A DNA stretch of 64,000 nucleotides from assembly GCA_963792675.1 (NCBI GenBank), contig CAWBWT010000002.1, positions 1,674,001 to 1,738,000 of the forward strand, given 5' to 3'. The notes beneath the pieces are model-generated. The model saw only the letters and a list, made by a program, of their open reading frames with translations. It did not search any database and was not told the DNA's origin. A program made the position numbers and the translations under genes. This document shows positions 1-8,949 of this stretch, in pieces. Positions within the stretch are counted from its first letter, which is position 1; each line of letters starts with the position of its first letter. Source of the DNA: JBBROS01 sp963792675. Lineage in GTDB: Bacteria > Pseudomonadota > Alphaproteobacteria > Acetobacterales > Acetobacteraceae.

Positions 1-2
1 AG

Positions 3-770
3 CATAGCCGCGTGCTGCCGCTGCCCGGGTTTCGTCCGGTCGGCCGATTCCACCTGGCCTACGGCGTCGCCCATTACCTCGCCGCACCCACCGCGCTGCT
101 GTTCCTGCTGCTCGCAACCGTCGACGCGGCGCTGGGCGGCGGCTTTGCCAAGGCGCTGCTGACCCACGGCGCGGTTTCGGCCGGGCTGGTCGGGCTTGGT
201 GCCGTGCTGCTCTACGCCGGCAAGGTGCTCAGCTTGGTTGCCGTTCTTGCCGACCGCGCCGAAGCGCGCCGTTATGGCGGGCGGCTCGCTTTGCTCGGCA
301 GCGCCGGCATCGAGCAGCTGGCGGCTTGCGTGATCTCGGCGCTGCTGATCGTGTTCTATAGCCGCTACGTGCTCGACCTGCTGCGCGGCCGCACCGTGCG
401 GTGGGACGCCCAGGCGCGTGACGACCGCGGCGTGAGCTGGTCCGAAGCCTGGGTTCGGATGCGGGCCACTACCGTGCTCGGCGTGGCCTGGCTCGCCTGC
501 CTGCCGTTCCTGCCGGTCGCGGTGCGGCCTTGGACGCTGCCGCTGTTGGTTGGGCTGCTCGCCGCGTGGCCGATGACGATCCTGTCCAGCCGCACCACGC
601 TCGGTGACCGCTTCCGGCGCCTGCGCCTGCTGCTGACCCCGGAGGAGACGGCCCCGGCACCGGTGCTGCGGGCCTATCAGCGGGCGATGCTGACCCCGGC
701 GCCGGCGATGCGCCCGGCGCCGAGCGTGCCGGTGCTGCAGCTGCTGCCGCAGACCGGGGACGGCAACTGA
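3..770 (+). CDS. opgH: Glucan biosynthesis glucosyltransferase H, 3' part only
   Basis: The reading frame is open to the left edge of the window, so this is the C-terminal part (about 255 residues) of a longer gene. It shows hydrophobic membrane segments followed by a cytoplasmic-looking stretch with WDAQARDDRGVSW, which matches the conserved C-terminal DDRG(V/L)SW motif of OpgH/MdoH, the inner-membrane enzyme that makes the beta-1,2-linked backbone of osmoregulated periplasmic glucans. The catalytic glycosyltransferase domain lies outside the window. An internal GTG at 12 is an artefact of the cut and is not the start. The stop overlaps the next gene by one base (TGATG). A second, complete opgH lies at 52.2-54.3 kb with opgG, so the genome carries two OpgH-type proteins; I cannot tell whether this copy has its own opgG upstream. 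Confidence 0.85.
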   Translation, partial: HSRVLPLPGFRPVGRFHLAYGVAHYLAAPTALLFLLLATVDAALGGGFAKALLTHGAVSAGLVGLGAVLLYAGKVLSLVAVLADRAEARRYGGRLALLGSAGIEQLAACVISALLIVFYSRYVLDLLRGRTVRWDAQARDDRGVSWSEAWVRMRATTVLGVAWLACLPFLPVAVRPWTLPLLVGLLAAWPMTILSSRTTLGDRFRRLRLLLTPEETAPAPVLRAYQRAMLTPAPAMRPAPSVPVLQLLPQTGDGN

Positions 771-1210
771 TGCGGGCTGCGGCGCGCGCGCTCTGGCTGG
801 TGCTGATTCTGCTGACGGCGGGGGCGGCGGCGGCGCAAGGCCTGCCGCCCGGCGTGACCGCGGACGACCGCGCCGCCATCCAGACCGTCATCAATCAGCA
901 ATTGCGGGCGTTCCAGCAGGACGATGCGGCCGGCGCTTACGCCTTCGCAGCGCCATCCATCCAGCGCATGTTTCCCGACCCCAGCGTGTTCATGGACATG
1001 GTCCGGCGCAGCTACACGCCGGTCTACCGTCCGAAGCAGGCCGAGTTCAGCGAACTGGCGGAGCGCGACGGCGCCCTGGTGCAGGAAGTCGAGCTCGTCG
1101 GCCCGGACGGCCATGCGGTGCTGGCGCTCTACACCATGGAGCGCGGCGCCGACGGGCGCTGGCGGATTTCCGGCTGCTCTCTGATACCGAGCACCCGGCT
1201 CGGCGTGTGA
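770..1210 (+). CDS. Secreted DUF4864 family protein
   Basis: A 146-residue protein with a clear N-terminal signal peptide (hydrophobic segment ending in an AAAAQG cleavage region near residue 22). The rest has the pattern of the DUF4864 family (IQTVINQQLRAF, then AYAFAAPSIQ and FMDMVRRSYTPVY), an uncharacterised NTF2-like periplasmic fold common in alphaproteobacteria. It starts within the stop of the opgH fragment (one-base overlap), so it is probably translated together with it. The molecular role is unknown; location beside opgH suggests the envelope. Family assignment is by recognised motif order, function is not assigned. Confidence 0.75.
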   Translation: MRAAARALWLVLILLTAGAAAAQGLPPGVTADDRAAIQTVINQQLRAFQQDDAAGAYAFAAPSIQRMFPDPSVFMDMVRRSYTPVYRPKQAEFSELAERDGALVQEVELVGPDGHAVLALYTMERGADGRWRISGCSLIPSTRLGV

Positions 1211-1307
1211 TCCCTAGATTGTGAGGGTCTGTCGCCTGGGCTAGGGTCCACCACCCTTGCCGGCCGACGCAGCGATGCCGGCCCGGCGCCTCCGAGAGGA
1301 GCCGACC

Positions 1308-2251
1308 ATGCCGATCCGCCCCACCCTGACGCTCGCCGCGCTCGGCGTCACCGTTGCCCTCGCGGCACACGCCCGCACCCTCGAGGTCGGGCCCGGCAAG
1401 GAGTTCAAGCAGCCGTCCGACGCGATCGGCGCCGCCAAGGCGGGGGACGTGGTCCGCATCGCCGAGGGCGAGTATTTCGACTGCGCCACCGCCCGCGCTC
1501 CACGGATGGTGATCGAAGGGGTCGGCGACGCTGCCAAGGTCGTGCTGACCGACAAGGCGTGCTCCGGCAAGGGCATGCTGATCACCACCGGCAACGGCAT
1601 CACCGTGCGCAACCTGACGCTGACCCGCGCCCGCGTGCCCGACGGCAACGGCGCCGGCATCCGCAACGAGGCGCCGGATCTGACCGTGGAGGGCGTCCGC
1701 TTCGTCAACAACCAGAACGGCATCCTGTCCACCCCGTCCGAGCCGGGCACGGTTACGGTCAAGGACAGCCTGTTCGACCGCAACGGCGGCTGCGTGAACC
1801 CCGGTGGCTGCGCCCACGGGGTGTATGTCAACGCGAGCACCTTGCTGCACATCGAGAACACCACCTTCACCGGCACCAAGCAGGGCCATCACATTAAAAG
1901 CCGCGCGCAACGCACCGAAGTGGTCGGCTGCAGCATCGCCGACGGCCCGGACGGCACCGCATCTACGAGATCGAGGTGCCGATCGGCGGCAGCCTGGTGG
2001 TGCGCAACTCGACGCTAGAAAAGGGGCCGCATGCCGAGAACCACAGCGCGGCGATCGTGATCGGCGCCGAGGGCGTGTCGCAGCCGACGCGGGAGATCAC
2101 GATCGAGAACAACACGTTCCGCAACGACGGCAGCTGGAACACCTTGTTCGTGCGCAACCTGACCGCGACCGACGCGATGCTGCGCGGCAACCGGATCACC
2201 GGCAGCGTCAAGCCGCTCGATGGCGACGGCAAGGTCGTTGCGTCGCGGTGA
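1308..2251 (+). pseudogene. Secreted right-handed beta-helix protein, frameshifted
   Basis: ATG at 1308 is preceded by GAGAGGA at a good distance and opens a signal peptide (LTLAALGVTVALAAHA). The body is a right-handed parallel beta-helix of the pectate-lyase-like kind: short repeating turns such as GNGITVRNLTLTRA and LLHIENTTFTG. The frame breaks near 1962: after DGTA, two bases are left before the next frame continues YEIEVPIGGSLVVRNSTLE and runs to a stop at 2251. Restoring one base gives about 314 residues with no gap, so this is a one-base deletion, either real or a sequencing error. The next gene is a paralogue with the same order of motifs. Members of this fold bind or cleave polysaccharides, but no catalytic residues can be named here. 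Confidence 0.75.
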
Positions 2252-3251
2252 GCCGGCAACTCGCGCCGGCTTGCGGCTGCTCGCCCGGGTGGCGCCGCCC
2301 GTCCTGCTGGCGGGCGCCGCTTGTGGCCGCACGTTGCAGGTCGGTGAGGGCGGCGCGTTCCATTCCCTGACCGAGGCCGTGGCGCAGGCCGCGGCCGGCG
2401 ACACCGTCGTGCTGGGGCCGGGCGAGTATTACGAATGTGCGGCGACAACCGTAGCCGACCTCACGCTGCAGGGCGCTGGGGCGGCGACGGTGCTGACGGA
2501 CCGGACCTGCGCCGGCAAGGCGCTGCTGATCGCGCAAGGCGACCGGCTCACGGTGCGCGACCTGGTGCTGGCGCGGGCCCGGGTGCCGGACATGAACGGC
2601 GCCGGCATCCGGCTGGAAGGGCAGGGCCTGCTGGTCGAGCGGGTGCGGTTCGAGAACGACCAAGTCGGCGTGCTTGCCGCTGCCGGCGGCCCTGGCTCGG
2701 TAGTGGTCCGGGATTGCACGTTTGCCGGCGGCGGCGTCGGCGGCGAGCGCCCCGGCTATGCGCTCTGGGTCGGCGGGGTGTCGCGGCTGCTGGTGGAAGG
2801 GTCGAGCTTCGTCGGCATCAAAGGCGGCCAGATCAGCAGCGCCGCCGAACGGACCGAGCTCGCCGGCAACCGCATCGAGACCGGCGCCGATGCCGGCGCG
2901 GGCGCGGCGGTGTTCGTGTCCGCGGGCGCGCTGCTGATGCGCGACAACGTCGTGGCGGTCGGTCCGGCGCCGCCGCCGCGCAACGCCGCCGTGCAGGCGA
3001 GCGGGACGGCGGCGGAGCTGCGCGGCAATCGCTTGCAGAACACCACCGGCCGGCCGCAGGCGCTGCTGCTGGATTGGACATCGGCGAGCCCGGTCCTGGA
3101 CGGCAACACGGTCGGACCCGGCGACAGCGTCGTGTCCAGGGAAGGATTGTGGCGGCACCGCGCCAGCGTTGTCGCGCATAGGGTGCTGGGCGACGCGCGC
3201 GCCGCAGCGGGTCGGACCAAGCGGTTGCTGCAAGGAATGCTGGGCCGGTGA
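2220..3251 (+). CDS. Secreted beta-helix protein, paralogue of upstream gene
   Basis: A 343-residue protein with the same plan as its upstream neighbour: a hydrophobic export signal ending around GAACGRTLQVG, then beta-helix turns (CAATTVADLTLQGAG, LTVRDLVLARARVPD, LLVERVRFEND). Shared phrases such as ARVPDxNGAGIR and TDxxCxGKxLLI in both proteins show tandem duplication. ATG at 2220 overlaps the previous gene by 32 bases; TTG at 2238 is an alternative start. The stop overlaps the next start (GTGA at 3248). The pair sits between an OpgH gene and a glycosidase-like gene, so a role in an extracellular or periplasmic glycan is plausible but unproved. Confidence 0.75.
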   Translation: MATARSLRRGEPATRAGLRLLARVAPPVLLAGAACGRTLQVGEGGAFHSLTEAVAQAAAGDTVVLGPGEYYECAATTVADLTLQGAGAATVLTDRTCAGKALLIAQGDRLTVRDLVLARARVPDMNGAGIRLEGQGLLVERVRFENDQVGVLAAAGGPGSVVVRDCTFAGGGVGGERPGYALWVGGVSRLLVEGSSFVGIKGGQISSAAERTELAGNRIETGADAGAGAAVFVSAGALLMRDNVVAVGPAPPPRNAAVQASGTAAELRGNRLQNTTGRPQALLLDWTSASPVLDGNTVGPGDSVVSREGLWRHRASVVAHRVLGDARAAAGRTKRLLQGMLGR

Positions 3252-5128
3252 GGCGGGCGCTGAAACCGGTCCTCCTGGCACTGCTGGTGCCGGTGCTGCA
3301 AGGGGCTGCCGCGGCGCGGGCCGACGAACGTTGGGATCACTGGCAGCTGCTGCTGTGGCAGGACCGGACCGCCGCCCAACTTGCCGGACTGCCGCGGCTC
3401 GGTTTCACCGGAACCAAGCTGCGCGCCACCAATGGCGACGTGGATGCCGACGGGCTGGCGCGCCGTTTGGCTCTCGGGCTGCCGTTCTATCTCGAGAACC
3501 TCGCGACCGACTTCTACGCCCCCTACCATCGGTTTCTGCCGGGCCGCAGCGTCACCGCGCTGTTCGATGCGGCCAAGGCGCGGCGCCGGGCCGACCCGGC
3601 CGACCGCTCGGTCTTCGTGCGCGAGCCGAGCCTGTCCGACCCCGCCTGGCTCGAGCGGGTGCGCAGCCGTCTCGACCGCGTGGTGCGGTCGCAACGCCGC
3701 AACCGGCCGCTATTCTACAACCTCGGGGACGAGACCGGCATCGGCGACCTCGCCGCGGCCTGGGACGCCGATCTGGCGCCCGCCTCGCTCGACGGGTTCC
3801 GCGCCTGGCTGCGCACCCAGTATGCCAGCCTCGGGGCACTGAACGCGGAGTGGGGGACGCAATACCCCTCCTTCGACGCCGCCGAGCCCGAGCTGACCGA
3901 CGCGGCGCTGCGGCGGACCGACGGCAATTTCGCGCAGTGGTCGGATTTCAAGGCCTGGATGGATGTCGCCTTCGCACGCGCCGTTCGGATGGGGACCGAC
4001 GCCGTGCACGCCGCCGACCCGCAGGCGCTGGCGGCGCTTGAAGGCGCGCAGGTGCCGGGCTGGGGCGGCTACGACTACACGCTGCTGGCGCCGGCGGTCG
4101 ATGTCATGGAGATCTACGACTATGGCGAGGCGTTGGACCTGGCGCAGGCCTTCAACCCCGCCCTGATCCCGCTGCGCACCAGCTTTGCCACCGGCCCGCG
4201 CGAACGCCACGCCGTCTGGCGCAACCTGCTGCATGGCGGGCGGGGCGAGGTCGTCTGGGACGAAGCGGACGACGTGGTGGCCGCCGACGGCAGCGCCGGC
4301 CCGCGCGGGCTCGAGCTGGACGCATTGGCGCGCGCGGTCGGCCCGGTCGCGTCCGCGCTGCGCGCCGCGGCGCCCGATCCGGATCCGGTCGCGGTGCTCT
4401 ACAGCCCGGCGAGCTTCCGCGTCCGCTGGCTGCTGGACCGGCAAGCCGGCGACCGGGATTGGGCGGCGCGCGACGCCGAGCGCGAGTACGACGACAACGC
4501 CTGGCGGGCGAGCCGCCGCGTGCTGGTGCGGCGGTTGGCCGAACTCGGAGTGCAGCCGCAATTCGTGTCCGGCGCCATGCTGCAGGCGGGTGAGTTGGCG
4601 GCGCGCGGGATCAAGGTGCTGTTCCTGCCGCATGCCATCGCGCTGTCGGATGCGGAGGTCGCTGCCATCGCGTCGTTCGGTGCGGCGGGCGGGACGGTGC
4701 TGGCGGACACCGAGCCGGGGCTGTTCGATGGGCACGGACGCCGGCGGGCGGCGCCGCCGTTGCCCGGCGTCCCGCATCCACAGGCGGTGCGGCCCGATGC
4801 CGAGGAGGCCGCACCCGCCACGCTCGAGGCGCTGGCCGGCCTGCTGCGCGACGCCGGGGCGGAGTCGAGGGTCCGGCTGCTCGGTCCGGATCGGCAGCGG
4901 GCGACGGGGGTGGAGGCGCGATGGTTCCGTGACCCGCGGGGTCCGATCCTGACGCTGCAGGCGGGGCGGCCGTGGGGCGCGCCGCCCCAGGTCACGGTCC
5001 GCTTGCCGACCCCGGCCGCCGTGGCCGACCTGCGCACCGGCACCGCCCCGCGCTCCACCGATAGTCTCGAACTTGCGCCGGACGGGATCGAGCCGGCGGT
5101 GCTGCTGCTCGGCCGACCGCCACCATGA
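3248..5128 (+). CDS. Secreted GH42-like glycoside hydrolase family protein
   Basis: A 626-residue protein with an export signal (ALLVPVLQGAAAARA). The N-terminal half looks like a glycosidase TIM barrel: DHWQLLLWQDR, a long FYNLGDETGIG segment whose E162 sits where GH42/GH-A enzymes carry the acid/base, LNAEWGTQYPS, and then VDVMEIYDYGE near residue 290. The C-terminal half resembles the GH42 trimerisation domain (class I glutamine-amidotransferase-like: VLFLPHAIALSDAEVAAI). Substrate cannot be inferred. It starts by a GTGA overlap with the beta-helix gene, so it belongs to the same unit. It could be a non-catalytic homologue, because I cannot confirm the nucleophile (E265 and E288 are candidates). 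Confidence 0.65.
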   Translation: MRRALKPVLLALLVPVLQGAAAARADERWDHWQLLLWQDRTAAQLAGLPRLGFTGTKLRATNGDVDADGLARRLALGLPFYLENLATDFYAPYHRFLPGRSVTALFDAAKARRRADPADRSVFVREPSLSDPAWLERVRSRLDRVVRSQRRNRPLFYNLGDETGIGDLAAAWDADLAPASLDGFRAWLRTQYASLGALNAEWGTQYPSFDAAEPELTDAALRRTDGNFAQWSDFKAWMDVAFARAVRMGTDAVHAADPQALAALEGAQVPGWGGYDYTLLAPAVDVMEIYDYGEALDLAQAFNPALIPLRTSFATGPRERHAVWRNLLHGGRGEVVWDEADDVVAADGSAGPRGLELDALARAVGPVASALRAAAPDPDPVAVLYSPASFRVRWLLDRQAGDRDWAARDAEREYDDNAWRASRRVLVRRLAELGVQPQFVSGAMLQAGELAARGIKVLFLPHAIALSDAEVAAIASFGAAGGTVLADTEPGLFDGHGRRRAAPPLPGVPHPQAVRPDAEEAAPATLEALAGLLRDAGAESRVRLLGPDRQRATGVEARWFRDPRGPILTLQAGRPWGAPPQVTVRLPTPAAVADLRTGTAPRSTDSLELAPDGIEPAVLLLGRPPP

Positions 5129-5186
5129 AACCCGTACCGGCCGGACGGGTTTGGATCGGTATCCGACCCGTCGAGGAGCAACATTT

Positions 5187-5687
5187 ATGAGCACCACCAC
5201 CGACACGCCCGAGGTCCGCGAGAAGCTGTGGTCCATGATGAAGGAAACCCAGTTCGCCATGCTGACCACCGAAGACGGCGGCCGGCTCCGCGCGCGTCCG
5301 ATGGCGGCCAGCCAGAAGGGCTTCGACGGCACGGTCTGGTTCTTCACGAAGGCGAGCAGCCACAAGGTCGACGAGGTCGGATCCGACCGCCGTGTGGGAA
5401 TCACCTACGCGGACCCGAGCAAGCAGAATTACGTCAGCCTGTCCGGCACCGCGTCGCTGGTCACCGACAAGGCAACCATCAAGGAGCATTGGGGCGAGTC
5501 GCTGCGAACCTGGTTCCCCAAGGGCATCGAGGATCCGGACATCGGTCTGCTGAAGGTAACGGTGGAGGCGGCCGAGTATTGGGACGCCCCCAACAGCACC
5601 ATGGTCCACGCCTATGGCTACGTGAAGGCGGTCGTGACGGGCACCCCGCCGCACCCGGGCGAGAACCAGAAGGTCAGCTTCGCTTAA
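5187..5687 (+). CDS. Pyridoxamine 5'-phosphate oxidase family stress protein
   Basis: A 166-residue cytoplasmic protein of the split-barrel flavin-binding type (PNPOx-like, similar to general stress protein 26). The typical order is visible: FAMLTTEDGGRLRARPM, VWFFTKASSHKVDEV, then VGITYADPSKQNYVSLSGTA and WFPKGIEDPDIGLLKV. Known members bind FMN or a related cofactor; the substrate is unclear. ATG at 5187 follows GAGGAG with eight bases of spacing, and separates it from the upstream glycan genes by 58 bases, so it may have its own promoter. It is followed by a hairpin terminator shared with the convergent flagellar genes. Confidence 0.85.
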   Translation: MSTTTDTPEVREKLWSMMKETQFAMLTTEDGGRLRARPMAASQKGFDGTVWFFTKASSHKVDEVGSDRRVGITYADPSKQNYVSLSGTASLVTDKATIKEHWGESLRTWFPKGIEDPDIGLLKVTVEAAEYWDAPNSTMVHAYGYVKAVVTGTPPHPGENQKVSFA

Positions 5688-5707
5688 CTTTGCGATCGCC
5701 CACCAGG

Positions 5708-5742
5708 GGCGGCGGCTCTCCCGCAGGGGATCGGCCGCCGCC
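5708..5742. terminator. Probable bidirectional terminator
   Basis: A perfect 9-bp stem, GGCGGCGGC with GCCGCCGCC, around a 17-base loop lies between the convergent ends of the PNPOx gene (5687) and flgH (5754). The T content after it is weak on both strands, so termination efficiency is uncertain. Confidence 0.45.
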
Positions 5743-5753
5743 TTCTGCGTTGT

Positions 5754-6479
5754 TCAGAACGGCAGGATGATGTCCAGGATCTGCTGCCCGTAGCGCGGCT
5801 GCTGCACGTCGCTGATCTGCCCGCGGCCACCATAGGCGATCCGCGCCTCGGCCAGCCGGTCGTGGCGGACCGTGTTGTCGCTGGCGATGTCCTGCGGCCG
5901 GATCACCCCGCTGACCTGCAGCTCGCGCAGTTCGGAGTTCACACGAACTTCCTGCCGCGCGGCGACACCGAGGTTGCCGTTCGGCATCACCTGCGTGATC
6001 ACGCCGGCCAGGCGCAGCGTTACCGTCTCGTTACGCTTGATGGAGCCACTACCGGCCGAGGTGCCTTTGCTGTTGGTCGACACCAGCGAAGCCGGGTCGG
6101 ATTTGGAGAAGATCTTGGGCAGCGAGGCCTGGAACCCAAGCAGGCTCGGCAAGCCGGCCGATTCTGTGCCGGCCCGGTTGCTGGCGCTTTCCGTCTTGAG
6201 GTCGGCCGTGTCGGTGATGTTGACCAGCACCGTCACGATGTCGCCCACCTGGGCCGCGCGCTGGTCCTTGAAGAAGGCGCGGCTGCCGGCCCGCCACAGG
6301 CTGTTCGCTTCGGCCGGCTCAGATTGCGCGCGCGGCATCGGCAGCGTGATCGGACGATAGGACGGATCGGCGGTCGGATCGCCGGACGGCGTCATCGCGG
6401 GCGGCCGTCCGACCTCGGACAGCTTGCTGAGCGTGCCGCAGCCGGGCAGCAGCAGCACCAGCAGGATGAGCGCTCTCAT
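5754..6479 (-). CDS. flgH: Flagellar L-ring protein FlgH
   Basis: A 241-residue lipoprotein that forms the outer-membrane L-ring of the flagellar basal body. The signal sequence ends in a lipobox, LLLPGC, with the lipidated Cys at residue 14. The mature part shows the family pattern: SLW near residue 60, GDIVTVLVNITDTA, SIKRNETVTLRLAGVITQVMPNGNL and the C-terminal YGGRGQISDVQQP. ATG at 6479 overlaps the stop of flgA by four bases, giving the order flgF-flgG-flgA-flgH in one transcript. The presence of an L-ring fits a Gram-negative cell. Confidence 0.97.
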   Translation of the reverse strand: MRALILLVLLLPGCGTLSKLSEVGRPPAMTPSGDPTADPSYRPITLPMPRAQSEPAEANSLWRAGSRAFFKDQRAAQVGDIVTVLVNITDTADLKTESASNRAGTESAGLPSLLGFQASLPKIFSKSDPASLVSTNSKGTSAGSGSIKRNETVTLRLAGVITQVMPNGNLGVAARQEVRVNSELRELQVSGVIRPQDIASDNTVRHDRLAEARIAYGGRGQISDVQQPRYGQQILDIILPF

Positions 6480-7423
6480 CGCACCGCCACCTGCTGGCTG
6501 ATGGTCGGTCGGGCGCCCGGCGCCACGCGCGCTTGCCCCGGCCCGATGATGTCGGCTTCCAGCACGGCGCGCGTATACGGGTTGGTCACGTGGATCCGCT
6601 CGCCCAGACCGCCGGCTTCGTTGGCGATGCCCTGCGCCGTCAGCGCCAGGCCGGGGCCGTCGAGCGACAGCACCAACGGCGCGCCTTTGGTCACCAGCAC
6701 CGGCCGCCCGAGATCGGCGAGCGCGATCGCCTGGCCGGCCGCAACCGGGCGCCGCAGCGCCTGTCCTTCCGCCTGTCCGGCGGCGCGCACGACGTCGCCG
6801 CGGGCCAGCCCGACGCGCAAGCGGGTCCATTGCAGGTCACCGGCCAGCACGACCTCACCGGGCAGCATCGCCCGGCGCAGCACCGGGACCGACACCATCT
6901 CCTGCACCCGCCCGGACAGGCGCAGCTGAATGGCCGGCATGCCGTCGGCCACCACCTGCAGCATCGTCGTGAAGCGTCCGGTGGCGGGGTCGAACTCGGT
7001 GGCCGAAAGGTCGATCGCGGGCGGCGCGCCGACCGGCAGCGGCGCGGTCGAGAACGCCGGCAAGTCGATGTCAGAGTCCCGCGGGGCGCCGGCTCCGAGT
7101 AGCGCCTCCCGCAGCCGCCCGAGGATGTCCTCCTTGGTCAGCGCCTTCCCCGGCCGTTCCAGCACGGCACGGTCGCCGGGGCCGGCCGGGTGCCAGTCGA
7201 CCTTGAACATGCGGGCGATCGCCAGCAGTTGCGGCGCTTCCACGCTGATCCGGGCGCCCGGCGCCGGGGCCGGGCCGAGCGGGCGGTTGTCGGTGCCGTC
7301 GAACAGGTCGGACAGCCGCACGACCGCGCCGTCGAGCGTGGTGAATGGCTTCAGCGTCGCGCCCTGCGCCGCGATCGGCAGCGCGCACAGCGCCAGCAGG
7401 AGGGATCGGATCATGGACGTCAC
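6476..7423 (-). CDS. flgA: Flagellar P-ring assembly chaperone FlgA
   Basis: A roughly 315-residue periplasmic protein with signal peptide (SLLLALCALPIAAQGA). The C-terminal part shows the SAF/ChapFlgA pattern: VPVLRRAMLPGEVV, LRRPVAAGQAI and VLVTKGAPLVL, ending in VTNPYTRAVLEA, matching FlgA, which assists assembly of the FlgI P-ring. GTG at 7423 overlaps the flgG stop as GTGA; ATG at 7414 is an alternative three codons later. The N-terminal extension makes it longer than the enterobacterial protein, as is common in alphaproteobacteria. Confidence 0.92.
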   Translation of the reverse strand: MTSMIRSLLLALCALPIAAQGATLKPFTTLDGAVVRLSDLFDGTDNRPLGPAPAPGARISVEAPQLLAIARMFKVDWHPAGPGDRAVLERPGKALTKEDILGRLREALLGAGAPRDSDIDLPAFSTAPLPVGAPPAIDLSATEFDPATGRFTTMLQVVADGMPAIQLRLSGRVQEMVSVPVLRRAMLPGEVVLAGDLQWTRLRVGLARGDVVRAAGQAEGQALRRPVAAGQAIALADLGRPVLVTKGAPLVLSLDGPGLALTAQGIANEAGGLGERIHVTNPYTRAVLEADIIGPGQARVAPGARPTISQQVAVR

Positions 7424-8205
7424 CGCAGGTTCGTGAGGGTGGATTGCATCTGGTCGCTGGTGGTGATCACCCGGCTGTTCATCTCGTAGGCGCGCTGGGC
7501 GGTGATCAGGTTGGTGATCTCGCTGACGATGTTGACGTTGCTGCTCTCGACGAAGCCCTGCAGCACGCTGCCGAAGCCGGGCTGGCCGGGGTTGCCGGTG
7601 ACGGCGTTGCCCGAGGCGGCACTGGCCATCAGCAGGTTGTCGCCCTTGGCCTCGAGCCCGGCGTCGTTCGCGAACACCGCGAGCTGGATAGTGCCGACGG
7701 TGGTCGGGTTGGTCGTGCCGTCGATCTTGGCCTGGACCTCGCCGCCGGCGTTGATGGTGACGTCGGTCGCGTTCGCCGGAACGGTGATGCCGGGCGCCAC
7801 CGGGTAGCCGTCCGCGGTCACGATCTGCCCGGCCGGCGACAGGCCGAACGTGCCGTCGCGCGAGTAGGCGGTCTCGCCGCTCGGCAGCGTCACCTGGAAG
7901 TAGCCGTTGCCCTTGATCGCGACGTCGAGGCTGTTACTGGTCTGCTGCAGGTTGCCCTGCTCGTTGATGCGGTAGATCGCCGCCGTGCGCACGCCGAGGC
8001 CCACCTGCGCGCCCGAGGGCACGACCGTCCCGGTGTCGCTGCTGTTGGAGCCGACCCGGCGCATGTTCTGGTAGATCAGGTCCTGGAACTCGGCCCGCCG
8101 GCGCTTGAACCCGGTCGTGGTCATGTTGGCGATGTTGTTGGAGATGACCTCCACGTTGGTCTGCTGGGCCTGCATGCCGGTCCCGGCGATGTCGAGCGAG
8201 CGCAT
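7420..8205 (-). CDS. flgG: Flagellar distal rod protein FlgG
   Basis: A 261-residue axial protein, the length expected of FlgG, which builds the distal rod through the P and L rings. It has the N-terminal rod signature (GMQAQQTNVEVISNNIANMTTTGFK), the central D1 and D2 beta-rich region (LDVAIKGNGYFQV, YSRDGTFGLSPAG) and the C-terminal helix of axial proteins (VSEITNLITAQRAYEMNSRV). It lies three bases after flgF and overlaps flgA. Confidence 0.97.
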   Translation of the reverse strand: MRSLDIAGTGMQAQQTNVEVISNNIANMTTTGFKRRRAEFQDLIYQNMRRVGSNSSDTGTVVPSGAQVGLGVRTAAIYRINEQGNLQQTSNSLDVAIKGNGYFQVTLPSGETAYSRDGTFGLSPAGQIVTADGYPVAPGITVPANATDVTINAGGEVQAKIDGTTNPTTVGTIQLAVFANDAGLEAKGDNLLMASAASGNAVTGNPGQPGFGSVLQGFVESSNVNIVSEITNLITAQRAYEMNSRVITTSDQMQSTLTNLR

Positions 8206-8208
8206 GGG

Positions 8209-8949
8209 CTACTCCTTCCGTTGCGTGAGTTTGTCGATGGCGCCCTGCATCCGTTGCGCCTCCCCCTCGACGAGTTGCGCGGTGAACTGGAACGAGCGCA
8301 GACCCGACATCATTCGGCTCATTTCCATGATCGGCTGGACGTTGCTGTCCTCGATGGCGCCCTGAACGACCTTCGGCTGTGCCACCGGGCTGGTCGGCGT
8401 GTCGGCCCTCAGCACCGTGCCGCCTTCGCCTTGCAGCTTCGCGAGGTCCGCTGGCTGCACCACGCCGATGCGGCCGATGGTGCCGTTCTCGCTGCTGATC
8501 GCGCCGTCCGCGGTGACGGTGAGGGTGACGTCGGCGGCCGAGATCCGCAGCTTTTGGCCGGCGGTGTCGAGCAGGGCATTGCCTTGTGTGTCGGAAATGG
8601 TGCCGTCGGCTTGCGCGGTGAAGCGTCCGGCCCGGGTCAGTCGCGGGCCGCGTGGCGTGTCGACCGTGAAGAAACCCTCGCCGCCGATCGCGAGGTCGAG
8701 CGGGTTGCCGGTGTGCTGCAGCGGTCCCTCGACTTGGTCGCGCCAGGTTGCGCGATCCTGCACGAACGATACCGGTTTGGTGCCGTGGGAGCCGTCCGTG
8801 CCGTTCTGCTTGGCGAGCCAATCGCTGAACAGCACGCGCTCCGCCTTGAACCCGGACGTGCCGGCATTGGCGAGGTTGGCGGCGGTGACGTCCAGCGCGC
8901 GCTGCTGGGCGGACAGGTAGGACAGGGCGACGTAGCTGGTCAGTTCCAT
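8209..8949 (-). CDS. flgF: Flagellar proximal rod protein FlgF
   Basis: A 246-residue axial protein similar in plan to FlgG: N-terminal ALDVTAANLANAGTSGFKAERV, a central LDLAIGGEGFFTVDTPRGPRLTRAGRF, and a C-terminal helix with MEMSRMMSGLRSFQFTAQLV. Length and position directly before flgG identify FlgF, a minor proximal-rod protein. It is the first gene of the minus-strand flagellar run; the 186 bases before fliL (8950-9135) hold the divergent promoter region, in which I see no sigma-54 or other box that I would trust. Confidence 0.93.
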   Translation of the reverse strand: MELTSYVALSYLSAQQRALDVTAANLANAGTSGFKAERVLFSDWLAKQNGTDGSHGTKPVSFVQDRATWRDQVEGPLQHTGNPLDLAIGGEGFFTVDTPRGPRLTRAGRFTAQADGTISDTQGNALLDTAGQKLRISAADVTLTVTADGAISSENGTIGRIGVVQPADLAKLQGEGGTVLRADTPTSPVAQPKVVQGAIEDSNVQPIMEMSRMMSGLRSFQFTAQLVEGEAQRMQGAIDKLTQRKE

